Shown here: piece after piece, positions 43,171 through 51,826 of the stretch | Position numbering within the stretch: the stretch's first letter is position 1 | Layout of the letters: every line of letters starts with the position of its first letter | Assembly: GCA_028767165.1 (NCBI GenBank) | Contig: JARACJ010000012.1 | Span: forward strand, 62,001-126,000 | Direction of reading: 5' to 3' | Length of the DNA stretch: 64,000 nt | DNA from: Proteobacteria bacterium DTSAM18 | GTDB taxonomy: Bacteria > Myxococcota_A > UBA796 > GCA-2862545 | The notes under the pieces: model-generated | Told to the model about the DNA's origin: nothing | Seen by the model: the letters and a program-made list of their open reading frames with translations, nothing else | Databases searched by the model: none | Translations under genes and position numbers: made by a program

Positions 43171-43995
43171 ATGGCTTCGTCGTTGCAGTTCGAGTGGCAT
43201 CATCGTCCCGGCCGGACCCTGGCTCCCAGCGCCCGCGCGGCCCTCGTCGAGGAGCTGAGGAAGGTCACCGCCACCAGCCTGAGCCCCGTGCCCTGCTACC
43301 AGGTGCTCGATCCGGACTCCGGCGCCCTCGACCAGGCGATCATCAGCATCGCCCGGACCGCCGACGGCCGCATCGCCGGCTTCTGCTCCGCGCTCCTCCT
43401 TCCCATGCGGCGGGGCCGACCCGTGCTGCACCTCGGCCTCACGGTGGTGCACCCCGATCACCGCGGCGAGGGCCTCACCCACAAGCTGCTCAGCCGGCTC
43501 ATCGGCACCTACCTGCTGCGCAAGCGGCCCATCGGTGGGTTCTGGTTCACCAACGTGGCCTCGGTGCTGTCGTCCCTCGGCAACATCTCCCTGCACTTCC
43601 AGGACGTGCACCCCAGCCCCTTCCGCCACGGGCCTCCCAGCGGCCGCCACACCGAGATCGCCTGGGAGCTCGCCCTGATGCACCGTCGGATGACGTTCCT
43701 GGACCCGCTGGCCTGGTTCTGCCCGGACACCTTCATCTTCCGCGGCGGCAACGCGGGCACCGTGTTCGCCAAGACGAGCCGCGACGCCCGCTACCACCAC
43801 CGCAAGTCCGTCCTGAACGACTGGTTCCTGGGCCACCTCGACCTCGACGCCGGCGATGCCCAGCTGCAGGTGGGCCGCGTGACCCTGTCGGGCCTGCTGA
43901 CCTACCGCCTCAGGAGCATGGCCCGCCGCATCCCGGGTGTCGGGCAGCTCCTGCCCGCACCGACCCTGCGTCCCGCGCTGAGGAGCCAGCCATGA
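43171..43995 (+). CDS. GNAT-like acetyltransferase
   Basis: The ATG at 43171 is preferred over GTG 43165 because AGGAGG sits seven bases before it; 274 residues. The acetyl-CoA-binding core is visible at about residues 88-105: VLHLGLTVVHPDHRGEGLTHKL, where R/QxxGxG/A is represented by HRGEGL. The preceding strand (GRIAGFCSALLLPM) and following helix (LLSRLIGTYLL) fit a GNAT fold. The C-terminal 100 residues are basic and unfamiliar. The stop overlaps the start of the alpha/beta hydrolase gene (ATGA), so the two products are made together. The acceptor is unknown. Confidence 0.65.
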   Translation: MASSLQFEWHHRPGRTLAPSARAALVEELRKVTATSLSPVPCYQVLDPDSGALDQAIISIARTADGRIAGFCSALLLPMRRGRPVLHLGLTVVHPDHRGEGLTHKLLSRLIGTYLLRKRPIGGFWFTNVASVLSSLGNISLHFQDVHPSPFRHGPPSGRHTEIAWELALMHRRMTFLDPLAWFCPDTFIFRGGNAGTVFAKTSRDARYHHRKSVLNDWFLGHLDLDAGDAQLQVGRVTLSGLLTYRLRSMARRIPGVGQLLPAPTLRPALRSQP

Positions 43996-45020
43996 GCCTG
44001 TCCGCACTCCGGCTCCTCGCGGTGCAGCGGGGCCTGCTGCCCTGTCGCCTCAAGCCCACCCGCATCCGCCTGGGCCACCACCTGGCCGACCTGTACCAGC
44101 CCGTCGGCCCGCGACGGGGCACCGCCCTCACCCTGCACGGCATGTCGCCCCTCGGCGAGCGGGATCCCCGGCAGATCCGCTTCAACCAGGCCCTGGCCAC
44201 CGTGGGCTTCGAGGTGATCAGCCCCAGGCTGCCGTCCATCGCCCGGCTGCAGATGCACACCGATCAGATCGACGAGCTCACCGACCTCATCGACGCCGCG
44301 GTCGAGCGCACCCGCACGCCCCACCTGCACCTGTCCTCGGTCTCCTTCACCGCCGGCCTCATGCTGGCGGCGGCCCCCCAAGTGCGACGTCCGGAGCGGA
44401 TCGGCCCCACCCTCGCCGTGGGTGCGTTCGTGGACATCCACACCACCACCGACGCCCTGCTCGGCCACCCGGACGCCACCGGCTACGCGTGGAAGATCAT
44501 CTTTGCCAACCTCCTGCGAGACCGTCACAGGGACCTGTCCTTGATGCTCCACCAGGCGGCTATGGACGAGTGGCATCAACGCACGGAGCCGCGGTGGTCC
44601 CGGCTGCTCGCTCTTCTCCCTCCCGAGTACGCCAACCGGGTCACCGCGCTCCTTGCGTCGCCCGAAGCACGGCAGCGGATGTGGCAGCGCCTACGCAGCG
44701 ACGGCCACCCCACCCTGACCCACGGCGACCTGACCACCCGCATCGGACGGCAGCCGGGACCGGTCACGCTGCTGCACGGCCGTCACGACCCCGTGATCCC
44801 CGCCGAGCAGTCCCAGCGCATCCACGAGACCCTCACGACCCACGGACGGCCGGCCCACCTGATGGTGACGGACCTTCTCGGCCACGGCGACACGAAGGTG
44901 CGCCTGCGGGATCTGCGGCAGGCCCCCGGCGTGCTGCGGGCGCTGGACGGGTGGATGGAGGGGGAGCCGCTCCGGGTCGTCGAGGCGCCGAAGGCGGCGC
45001 CGGCGGTGCAGGCCGCCTGA
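43992..45020 (+). CDS. alpha/beta hydrolase-fold protein
   Basis: This 342-residue protein starts in an ATGA overlap with the GNAT gene. After GTALTLHGMSPLGERDPR, an oxyanion-type HG strand, the nucleophile elbow reads HLSSVSFTAG instead of GxSxG, with Ser as the candidate nucleophile. A late LLHGRHDPVIPAEQ supplies the acid Asp, and LLGHGDTKV the His. The cap region between is helical and Arg-rich. It is cytosolic, with no signal. Esterase or lipase-like activity is inferred from the fold. Coupling to an acetyltransferase-like protein suggests work on a common metabolite. Confidence 0.65.
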   Translation: MSLSALRLLAVQRGLLPCRLKPTRIRLGHHLADLYQPVGPRRGTALTLHGMSPLGERDPRQIRFNQALATVGFEVISPRLPSIARLQMHTDQIDELTDLIDAAVERTRTPHLHLSSVSFTAGLMLAAAPQVRRPERIGPTLAVGAFVDIHTTTDALLGHPDATGYAWKIIFANLLRDRHRDLSLMLHQAAMDEWHQRTEPRWSRLLALLPPEYANRVTALLASPEARQRMWQRLRSDGHPTLTHGDLTTRIGRQPGPVTLLHGRHDPVIPAEQSQRIHETLTTHGRPAHLMVTDLLGHGDTKVRLRDLRQAPGVLRALDGWMEGEPLRVVEAPKAAPAVQAA

Positions 45021-45059
45021 GCTTCCCTCTCCGCGAGGAAAGGGACGCCACAATTGCAG

Positions 45060-45088
45060 AGGCCCGACTGCGCGAAGCAGCCGGGCCT
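45060..45088. terminator. bidirectional terminator between convergent genes
   Basis: AGGCCCGACTGC and AGCAGCCGGGCCT form a strong stem with one bulge around a GCGA tetraloop. The element lies between the hydrolase stop (45020, plus) and the beta-propeller stop (45108, minus) and can serve both. Confidence 0.7.
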
Positions 45089-45107
45089 TGCGGGATGTGC
45101 GCGAGGG

Positions 45108-47438
45108 TCAGGGAGCGCCGGTGTCGCCGGCCTCCTCCTCGGGCATGGGCTCGTAGATGACGGTGTGCAGCTCGTCGGCCGGGTCGTCGGCGGTGTTCAC
45201 CGAGACGCCGAAGCGGCTGAAGGTGAGCAGGCTGCCCTCGATGAAGACGGAACGCTCGGGGCCGGACTGCCACAGGTAGTGGCGGCCGCAGTCGTCGAGG
45301 TACTCCTCGTAGTAGCCGCCCTCGGGGGCGTCATCGGCCGGGGGCTCCTCGGCGTCCTCGCCCTCGACGATCTCACCGGCCTCGTCGATCACGTCGTCGG
45401 TGTCGGGCACCTCGACCGCCGGGTCGGTCTCGCCGCCGTCGGAGCCGGCGGACCCTTCGGAGCTCTCACCCTGATCGGGATCGACCGGCTCGCCCTCCTC
45501 GTCGTACTTGCGCTCCTCCCACTGGAGCCAGGGGTTGTAGTCGGAGGAGCCGGCGTCGCAGGCCGAGCCCTCGACGATGGCCTCGTGGGTGATGTCGCCG
45601 AGGAACGCGATGGACTCGTCGTCGATGGAGAAGACCTTCACGCCGTTGAAGCCCTCGGGCTCGCCGGTCTCGTCGTTCCAGGACTCCACGCGGATCGGCA
45701 GGGACAGCAGGCCGCCGTGAAACGCGATGGCGTGGTGGTCGCCGAGCGCGGGCGACCAGGACCAGGCCCAGTCGTCGTCCTCGGGGGACATGTCGTACTG
45801 GGTGACCAGGATGGGGTCGGACATGTCGGAGACGTCGAAGACGTTGATCGCGAGACCGGTGAGCACGCCCTCCTCGGTGCCGGCCATGCCGATGCCGAGC
45901 AGGTGCTCCCCATCGATGGGGTGCAGGTAGCCGGAGAACCCGGGCATGTGCAGCTCGCCCTCGACGGAGGGAGCGGTGGGGTCGGACAGGTCGAGGGTGA
46001 ACAGCGGATCGGTCTGCTCGAAGGTGATGATGTAGCCCTTGTCGCCCATCAGCCGGGCCGCCATGATCTGCTCGCCGGGGGCGATGTCGCCCACGTGGCC
46101 CACCAGATCCAGGCCGCCCTCCTCCTCGTTGGGCTTGAGGACGTTCACGTGGTTGGCCGCCGTGTTCTCCTCCTCGCGCCAGTCGCGGAAGTCGGTGCTC
46201 ACGACCCGCAGGTGACCGTCGTGCTCCGACATCGCGAACTGGTCGTACAGGTAGCCGGAGACCTCGCCGGAGCCCTTGTAGGCGGGCACGTCATCCGACG
46301 GCAGGCCGAACATGTGGATGTAGGAGCTCGGATCGGCATCCATGTTCCACCACCACCACCGGGCGCTGGCCACGTACAGGTTGTCTTCGCTGGCGTAGAC
46401 CTGCCAGCCGTCGCTGAGCACGGTGCTGCCCTGCAGCTCGGCGCCGTCGTCGGAGATGCGCACGACCGACAGCGAGCCGGTGCCGGTGAGCTGGGCCGGG
46501 GTGTACACGTCGGTGCAGTCGGAGAGCGCCACCTGGGCGCCGTCGGAGGACCGGACCTGGGGCAGGGTGTCCTCGGCATCGAGGTCGGCGAGGTGATCCT
46601 CGACGATGGGCCGCAGGGCGCCACGGACCATGGCACGCCAGGCGACCTGCTCGGACTCGGAGGCGTCCCAGTCGGGGCGGAATTCCTCGATCTGCTCGAT
46701 GGCGTCCCACACCTCCTGCTGGGCTTCGGAGTCCGCGTAGAAGGTGCGCAGCGCGGTGCTGTTCCACATGTGATCCTGGACCACGAGGAAGAGCTGATCG
46801 CCGATGTTGCGGCCGTCGACGACGTAGCCGGAGAAGTCGAAGGACTCGGTGAGGGTGGGGCTGGACGGGTCGGAGACGTCGTACAGGTGCACGCGGGAGC
46901 CGTCGAAGAAGGGATCCTCGTAGGTCTCGGTCTCGGCCCAGAAGGAGCCCACGACGACGAGGGTGTCGCCGGACAGGAAGAGGCTGTGGGGGTGGCCGTA
47001 GTAGTCGACCTCGGCGATGACCTCGGCCTCCTCGACGGGCCAGGAGTCGAGGATGCGGACCTTGTTGCCGATGGCGGTGAAGACGTGGGTGCCGTTGGTC
47101 TTCACGGTGTCCATCTCGTCGACGCCCTGCTCCTGGTTGTTGGTGCCGGAGTAGTCCGAGGGGGCATCGCTGCCGCCGTCGCCGCCGGCCTCGGGGGCGC
47201 CTTCGTCCATGGCCATGTCGTCTTCCATGACCACATCGCCGTACCAGCCGGCCTGGCCCTGGACGAGGGCCTCGAGGACCTGCTCGACGAGGGCGTCGTG
47301 GGCCTGGTCGCAGGACTCCATCTGACGAAGGCCGATGCCGTCGGCGAGAACGCCCGGGTTCTGGGCGAAGGGGTCGACCTGGCAGCCGGACAGCGCCAGA
47401 CCGATCAGGATCGACGAGGAGATCAGGGTGGTGCGCAT
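45108..47438 (-). CDS. beta-propeller lipoprotein (PF09826-type)
   Basis: This 776-residue protein has lipobox LALSGC at about residue 19. Residues about 95-115 read SGTNNQEQGVDEMDTVKTNG, the hallmark opening of the secreted beta-propeller family PF09826. Propeller repeats follow: HVFTAIGNKVRILDSW, HLYDVSDPSSPTL, YIITFEQTDPLFTLDLSDP, INVFDVSDMSDP, VKVFSIDDESIAFLG. Residues about 640-700 form a long acidic Asp/Glu/Gly/Ser linker, then a short Cys-containing tail (CGRHYLWQSGPERSVFIEG). The family is exported and of unknown function. The protein is probably surface-attached and may bind calcium through its many Asp-rich turns. Confidence 0.85.
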   Translation of the reverse strand: MRTTLISSSILIGLALSGCQVDPFAQNPGVLADGIGLRQMESCDQAHDALVEQVLEALVQGQAGWYGDVVMEDDMAMDEGAPEAGGDGGSDAPSDYSGTNNQEQGVDEMDTVKTNGTHVFTAIGNKVRILDSWPVEEAEVIAEVDYYGHPHSLFLSGDTLVVVGSFWAETETYEDPFFDGSRVHLYDVSDPSSPTLTESFDFSGYVVDGRNIGDQLFLVVQDHMWNSTALRTFYADSEAQQEVWDAIEQIEEFRPDWDASESEQVAWRAMVRGALRPIVEDHLADLDAEDTLPQVRSSDGAQVALSDCTDVYTPAQLTGTGSLSVVRISDDGAELQGSTVLSDGWQVYASEDNLYVASARWWWWNMDADPSSYIHMFGLPSDDVPAYKGSGEVSGYLYDQFAMSEHDGHLRVVSTDFRDWREEENTAANHVNVLKPNEEEGGLDLVGHVGDIAPGEQIMAARLMGDKGYIITFEQTDPLFTLDLSDPTAPSVEGELHMPGFSGYLHPIDGEHLLGIGMAGTEEGVLTGLAINVFDVSDMSDPILVTQYDMSPEDDDWAWSWSPALGDHHAIAFHGGLLSLPIRVESWNDETGEPEGFNGVKVFSIDDESIAFLGDITHEAIVEGSACDAGSSDYNPWLQWEERKYDEEGEPVDPDQGESSEGSAGSDGGETDPAVEVPDTDDVIDEAGEIVEGEDAEEPPADDAPEGGYYEEYLDDCGRHYLWQSGPERSVFIEGSLLTFSRFGVSVNTADDPADELHTVIYEPMPEEEAGDTGAP

Positions 47439-47604
47439 GGTCTCTTCCTCTCACAAGGGTTGCGACCATCCTAGCGCAAGGGGTGTGCCACCGCTGCCCA
47501 ACGCCGAGGGGGTGCCTCCACATGGTGCAGATACACGAAACCCCCGCCGGTATCGCGGCAAGGGGATCATGATCGGGACATCGATGTCGCGGAGGAGCCC
47601 GGCC

Positions 47605-47967
47605 TCAGTCGCCGAAGTCGCAGTCACCGATCGCGCCGAGGATCACGCCGGCGTCGACGCCCTCGGCGCAGTCGAGCTCCTGCACGACCTCGCGGGCGCA
47701 GTTGAAGCCGTCGGCGGTGAGGGCCTCGAGATCATCGATGACCTCGTCGGACAGCAGCGTGAGGTCGTCGCCGAAGTCGATGTAGTCGTCGCAGGCCTCA
47801 CGCTCCATGAGCTCGGCCTCGACAGCACCCTCCTCGAGGTGGGCGTTGTACTCCTGCAGGCAGGTGTTGAGCGTGTACCTGTAGGCCCGGCAGGCGCCGA
47901 CGGCGGTGTTCGTGTTCCACATGCAGCCCGCACTGGCGAGCGGGAGGAGCAGCAGCAGCTTTCTCAT
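47605..47967 (-). CDS. small Cys-rich lipoprotein
   Basis: This 120-residue protein has a signal sequence and lipobox LASAGC (Cys15). The mature part is acidic with a regular Cys pattern: GACRAYRYTLNTC, EACDDYIDF, FNCAREVVQELDC and a final DCDFGD. The pattern is shared by the next gene upstream (48114-48449). In both, the order is ACxAY, a Cys seven to nine residues later, a central Cys, FNCxRE, then C near xDC. Two disulfides in a helical bundle are likely. No family name is known to me. Confidence 0.65.
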   Translation of the reverse strand: MRKLLLLLPLASAGCMWNTNTAVGACRAYRYTLNTCLQEYNAHLEEGAVEAELMEREACDDYIDFGDDLTLLSDEVIDDLEALTADGFNCAREVVQELDCAEGVDAGVILGAIGDCDFGD

Positions 47968-48113
47968 GGCGTGTCTCCGGCAGTCGCCGCCGGATGGCGG
48001 CAGCGTGGCCGGAGACTAGCCCGTGGGGCCGCAGCGGAGCGAGGGGGGTGCCACAAGACACACCACCTCGGGCCCACCGGGCACGCCGACGCGGCCCGGC
48101 GGCAGCTCGGGCC

Positions 48114-48449
48114 TCACAGGCCGCAGTCTTCCATACCGGTGAAGACGTCCGGGAAGCTCAGCGGATCGGAGCAGTCGATGCTCTCGATCATCTCGCGGGT
48201 GCAGTTGAACGCCACGACGGCATCGGCGGCCGCCTCGGCGTCGAAGTCCTCGAGGGTCTCGTCGTACATCTCGCAGAAGCTCTCCTCGAGACCGTCCATC
48301 GTGCCGAGACCGCCGGGGTTGCCCACCTGGGAGACGCAGGCGTTGTAGGCCTCCATGTAGGCCATGCAGGCGCCGAGCCCGGTGGTGGTGTCGTACACCT
48401 CTCCACAGGCGGCGAGGGTCAGGACGGCGGCGATCAGGGACTTGTGCAT
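48114..48449 (-). CDS. small Cys-rich lipoprotein, paralogue of the next gene
   Basis: The ATG at 48447-48449 (after GGGAGACGAG) gives 111 residues; a start six codons earlier is less likely. The lipobox is LTLAAC. The mature part repeats the Cys plan of the 120-residue lipoprotein at 47605-47967: GACMAYMEAYNAC, FCEMYDETL, FNCTREMIESIDC, EDC. The two are diverged duplicates in tandem, 146 bp apart, probably helical surface or periplasmic proteins. Confidence 0.65.
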   Translation of the reverse strand: MHKSLIAAVLTLAACGEVYDTTTGLGACMAYMEAYNACVSQVGNPGGLGTMDGLEESFCEMYDETLEDFDAEAAADAVVAFNCTREMIESIDCSDPLSFPDVFTGMEDCGL

Positions 48450-48473
48450 CTCGTCTCCCACGGACACGGGGGT

Positions 48474-49082
48474 TCAGGCAGAGGGGGCGCCGAGGACCTG
48501 GTCGAACACGGGCTCGATGAGGTCGGCCCAGGCAGTGTACTGGGCGCCGCTCGGATGCAGGCCGTCTTCTGCCACCCAGCCCTCCTGGTGGCTGCGGGAG
48601 GTGGGCGTGATGTCCACGTAGTGGGCGCCAGCCGCGTGTGCGGCCGCTGCGTTGGCCGCGTTGAAGGCGTCGAGGGCGCGGGCGATCTCGTCCTTCTTGG
48701 CCTCGCCGTGGGGCGTGAAGCCGTAGTCGGGGATGGAGACGACCACGACCTTGGAGGCATCGCCGCCGGCGAAGCCGATGGCCCGCTGCAGCATGGCCTC
48801 GAAGGCGGGCGCGTAGGCCTCGACGGTGCCGCCCCGGTACTGGTCGTTGACGCCGACCAGCAGGGAGACGATGTCGTAGGGGCCTTCGGGCTGCAGGGAG
48901 TCGATGGCGGCGTTCAGCTCGGCCACCGTCCAGCCCGTGACGGCGATGATCTCGGGGCGGATGAGGGGCATGCCGCGGGCGGCCAGGCGTGCACAGACCT
49001 GGGCGGGCCAGCGGAGGTCGGCGGGCACGGCCTCGCCGATGGTGTAGGAGTCGCCGAGGGCGAGGTAGCGGGGAGTGGTCAT
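48474..49082 (-). CDS. SGNH/GDSL hydrolase
   Basis: This 202-residue protein has all four blocks of the SGNH family: Ser in YLALGDSYTIGEA (residue 12), Gly in VTGWTVAEL, Asn in LLVGVNDQYRG, and Asp-x-x-His in AEDGLHPSGAQY. There is no signal peptide, so a cytosolic esterase or acyl hydrolase is likely. The length is typical of single-domain GDSL proteins. The gene is 24 bp upstream of the small lipoprotein gene and on the same strand. Confidence 0.88.
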   Translation of the reverse strand: MTTPRYLALGDSYTIGEAVPADLRWPAQVCARLAARGMPLIRPEIIAVTGWTVAELNAAIDSLQPEGPYDIVSLLVGVNDQYRGGTVEAYAPAFEAMLQRAIGFAGGDASKVVVVSIPDYGFTPHGEAKKDEIARALDAFNAANAAAAHAAGAHYVDITPTSRSHQEGWVAEDGLHPSGAQYTAWADLIEPVFDQVLGAPSA

Positions 49083-49246
49083 CAGGCCTCCATGTCGCGG
49101 CGACCATAGCGCGTCGGAGCATCGGTGCCCCGCCCCATTGCGAGCTGGTCGACATCATCCGACACCCGTGCTGTTGCGGTCTCGCCCCCGCAGGGGGTAC
49201 GCAGGGGGCGACCCGAATGGACCCCCTCCCGCTGACGGATGACCCC

Positions 49247-49789
49247 ATGCGCCACCTTGTCCTCTCTGCAGTCCTCATCACCGGCCTTTCTGCCTGCTCG
49301 AACAAGAACGAGCCCCCCGCGGAGGTCCCCCAGGAGATCCCCGACGAGATGAAGTGGCGCCAGAACCTGCCCCAGGTGCGCAGCGTGCAGCTCATCAAGG
49401 ACGGAGAGACGGTCGAGACCATCGCGGCCCTGCGCGGCAACCACATCGATCTGCGCAGCGGCGGCGGCTTCGAGATGGGCATCGAGGTGGCCGAGGACGG
49501 CTCCGGTCGGGTGCGCATGCCCGACGGCTCCGTGCAGCCCCTGAAGGTCGAGGAGACCGAGCAGGGCCAGGTGATCAACGGCTACCTCGTGCAGCCCCCG
49601 ATCCTGCCCCTCAAGGCGTGGCTGATGAACTGGAAGTACGCCCGCCCCGGCAAGATCCCGCCGGGCAAGCCGGGCGCCGAGGTCCAGGATCCCGCCAACG
49701 ACCCCACGGTGCAGCAGGATGCGCCCGTCGACGCACAGCAGGAAGCTCCCGCCGAACAGCCGGCCGAGGCGCCCGACGCCGCGGAGTGA
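49247..49789 (+). CDS. lipoprotein of unknown function
   Basis: ATG 49247 gives 180 residues, with signal sequence HLVLSAVLITGLSAC and a clear lipobox (LSAC); a start at 49217 is possible but would lengthen the signal n-region. A mature beta-rich part (VRSVQLIKDGETVETIAALRG, GGFEMGIEVAEDGSGRVRM) is followed by a conserved-looking LVQPPILPLKAWLMNWKY and a Pro/Ala/Gln-rich tail (AEVQDPANDPTVQQDAPVDA). No family is recognised. It is divergent from the SGNH gene. Confidence 0.6.
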   Translation: MRHLVLSAVLITGLSACSNKNEPPAEVPQEIPDEMKWRQNLPQVRSVQLIKDGETVETIAALRGNHIDLRSGGGFEMGIEVAEDGSGRVRMPDGSVQPLKVEETEQGQVINGYLVQPPILPLKAWLMNWKYARPGKIPPGKPGAEVQDPANDPTVQQDAPVDAQQEAPAEQPAEAPDAAE

Positions 49790-49831
49790 CGTGTCGCGGT
49801 CCTGGTGACGAGGTCACCCACGTCTCCCGAC

Positions 49832-50281
49832 CTACCCGGCCTTCGACAGCGCCCGCACCAGATCGTCCATGTCGGCCTGCAGCTGCGCCTTGGTGGACTT
49901 CTCCATCAGCTTCGCCAGCGGCATCATCAGCTTCGCCAGGAAGGTCTGCGGGATGCCGTCGAAGCCCAGGTGGATGCGCGTGCCATCGTTCTCGGGCTCG
50001 AGCCGGTGCCAGGCGACGAACTTCGTGCCGAAGGCCTCGGCCGTCATCTGGAACAGGTGGGGGATCTCGACCTTCTCGACGGTGAAGGTCTGGGTCTCCT
50101 CCCGCTTGCCCATCTGCCGGGTCTCGTCGAAGCGGAAACCGGCGCCGAACGGGATGTCGGGCGTGAGCACCTCGATCCGGGTGATGCCCGAGATGCGCTC
50201 GGGCCAGGCGGTGATGTCGCACAGGGCCTCGAAGGCCTCGCCCGGGGGGCGGGGAATCCAGCCGGTGACTTCGATCTTCAT
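49832..50281 (-). CDS. SRPBCC-family protein
   Basis: ATG 50279-50281 gives 149 residues. The opening MKIEVTGWIPRPPGEAFEAL, followed by ITAWPERISGITRIEVL, is the start of the polyketide-cyclase/START-like fold. Next come GAGFRFDETRQMGKREETQTF, a central WHRLEPENDGTRIHLGF strand pair, and a C-terminal amphipathic helix (KLMEKSTKAQLQADMDDLVRAL). Such proteins bind hydrophobic ligands in a deep cavity; no ligand can be inferred. The gene is divergent from ctaA across the odd intergenic region at 50282-50643. Confidence 0.85.
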   Translation of the reverse strand: MKIEVTGWIPRPPGEAFEALCDITAWPERISGITRIEVLTPDIPFGAGFRFDETRQMGKREETQTFTVEKVEIPHLFQMTAEAFGTKFVAWHRLEPENDGTRIHLGFDGIPQTFLAKLMMPLAKLMEKSTKAQLQADMDDLVRALSKAG

Positions 50282-50643
50282 GGGGGGCTCCTCCACAAGC
50301 ACATGGGGGGACGGTAGCAGAACGCGTGGCACGGAGATCGACGGAATGCCCGCTCGAGGGCATGAGGCCAGGATCATGAAGTCATGAACCCCGAATCACG
50401 AGACATGAGGGCCTGATACCCGAGGGCATGATTCCTGGTTCTCGTGTCCTGGGCCATGGGTCATGATCCCGGGATCCGAGCTTCATGGTTCATGCCTCGG
50501 GTCCTCATGATCGTGGCCTCGGGATTCGAGATGCATCGTTCCTGGCCTCATGGTGCCATGGTCCCCTGCCTGCCACCTTTGACTGCTCCCAAACGCGCTT
50601 CCCCCCTCAAGATGCTACTTCCAGGCTCCACACGGAGCCTCCC
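50282..50643. repeat. intergenic region with 13-bp inverted repeat and recurring CATGA words
   Basis: CATGAGGCCAGGA (50361-50373) is exactly repeated in inverse as TCCTGGCCTCATG (50540-50552). Between them, words such as TCATGA, CATGATxC, CCCGAGGGCATG and CTCGGGATTCGAG recur on both strands about every 20-30 bp, with no open frame of merit. The whole could fold into an extended imperfect hairpin. Confidence 0.65.
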
Positions 50644-51735
50644 ATGAACCACGTTCAAGAGCTCGCCCTCGAGCGTCAGCAGTCCCATCGCAAGGCCATC
50701 GGTTGGTGGCTCGTGGCCCTGTCCGCCCTCACGGTGTTCATGGTGGCCCTCGGCGGCATGACCCGGCTGACCCACTCCGGGCTGTCGATGACCGACTGGA
50801 CCTTCACCGGCAGCCTGCCGCCCATCGGACAAGAGGCCTGGCAGGCCGAGTTCGAGCGCTACCAGCAGTTCCCGGAATACCAGAAGGTCAACCAGGGCAT
50901 GGACCTCGACGGCTTCAAGTCGATCTTCTGGTACGAGTACAGCCACCGCATGCTCGGCCGCACCATCGGCAACGTGTTCCTGCTCGGCGCCCTGTTCTTC
51001 GGCTGGCGCAAGGCCATCGACCGCACCCTGGCGAAGAAGCTGGCCGGACTGTTCGTGCTGCTGTGCACCCAGGGGCTCATCGGCTGGTGGATGGTCAGGT
51101 CGGGTCTGGTCGACCGGCCGGACGTCTCCCACTACCGCCTCACCGTGCACCTCGGCGCCGCCTTCGCGTTCTACGCGGCGCTGCTGTGGGTCGCCCTGGG
51201 CCAGTTCCGGGGCCCCGCCATCGGCCGCAAGCCCCTGTCGCCCCGGCTCCACCTCGCGCGGGCCGCCGCCGTCGTGGGCGTGCTGGTGTTCCTCACCTCC
51301 CTCGCCGGCGGTCTCGTCGCGGGCTCCAACGCGGGCTTCATCTACAACACCTTCCCGCTGATGGACGGCCAGCTCGTGCCCGACGGCCTGCTGCACCGGG
51401 ACCCCTGGTACATGAACTTCCTGGAGCACCCCAAGACCATCCAGTTCCAGCACCGGGTGCTCGCCATCACCACCTTCTTCGCCGTGATGGCCCTGGCCGT
51501 CCGCGGCATCGCCGACGGTGTACGCTCCGGCGCCCGGACCGCCCTCAAGGCCGCCGCCGCCGTGGCCGTGGTGCAGGTGGGCCTGGGCATCACCACCCTG
51601 CTCACCGTGGTGTGGGTGCCGGCCGCCAGCCTGCACCAGCTCGGCGCGCTCGCCCTGCTGAGCGCCATGGTCTGGGTCAACCACACGCTGTGGCGGCCCC
51701 GCGGCCACGTGTGGGCCGACGCACCCGCAAAGTAG
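50644..51735 (+). CDS. ctaA: heme A synthase (COX15/CtaA)
   Basis: This 363-residue polytopic membrane protein shows the conserved elements GGMTRLTHSGLSMTDW (first His), EFERYQQFPEYQK, FKSIFWYEYSHRMLGR (EYxHR), VHLGAAFAFYAALL, IQFQHRVLAI and ASLHQLGALALL. Together they give the paired His heme ligands of the two four-helix halves. The long EFExYxxxPEYxK insertion marks the proteobacterial/mitochondrial type, not the Bacillus type. It oxidises the heme O methyl group to form heme A for aa3-type oxidases. CtaB and oxidase genes are not in the window. ATG 50644 has the weak site GGAGCC. Confidence 0.95.
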   Translation: MNHVQELALERQQSHRKAIGWWLVALSALTVFMVALGGMTRLTHSGLSMTDWTFTGSLPPIGQEAWQAEFERYQQFPEYQKVNQGMDLDGFKSIFWYEYSHRMLGRTIGNVFLLGALFFGWRKAIDRTLAKKLAGLFVLLCTQGLIGWWMVRSGLVDRPDVSHYRLTVHLGAAFAFYAALLWVALGQFRGPAIGRKPLSPRLHLARAAAVVGVLVFLTSLAGGLVAGSNAGFIYNTFPLMDGQLVPDGLLHRDPWYMNFLEHPKTIQFQHRVLAITTFFAVMALAVRGIADGVRSGARTALKAAAAVAVVQVGLGITTLLTVVWVPAASLHQLGALALLSAMVWVNHTLWRPRGHVWADAPAK

Positions 51736-51826
51736 CGACCGGCGATTTCGGGCCCGGTTCCGAGGCCCTCGCCGCACCGGTTCGTTCGATGGGATCGATC
51801 CCCCCTGGCTCTGCTAGAGTGCGTCC

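Noticed and set aside
50282-50643. Replication origin
   Set aside because: There are no DnaA boxes, AT-rich unwinding element or replication genes; the recurring words are GC-containing CATGA/CTCGGG motifs.
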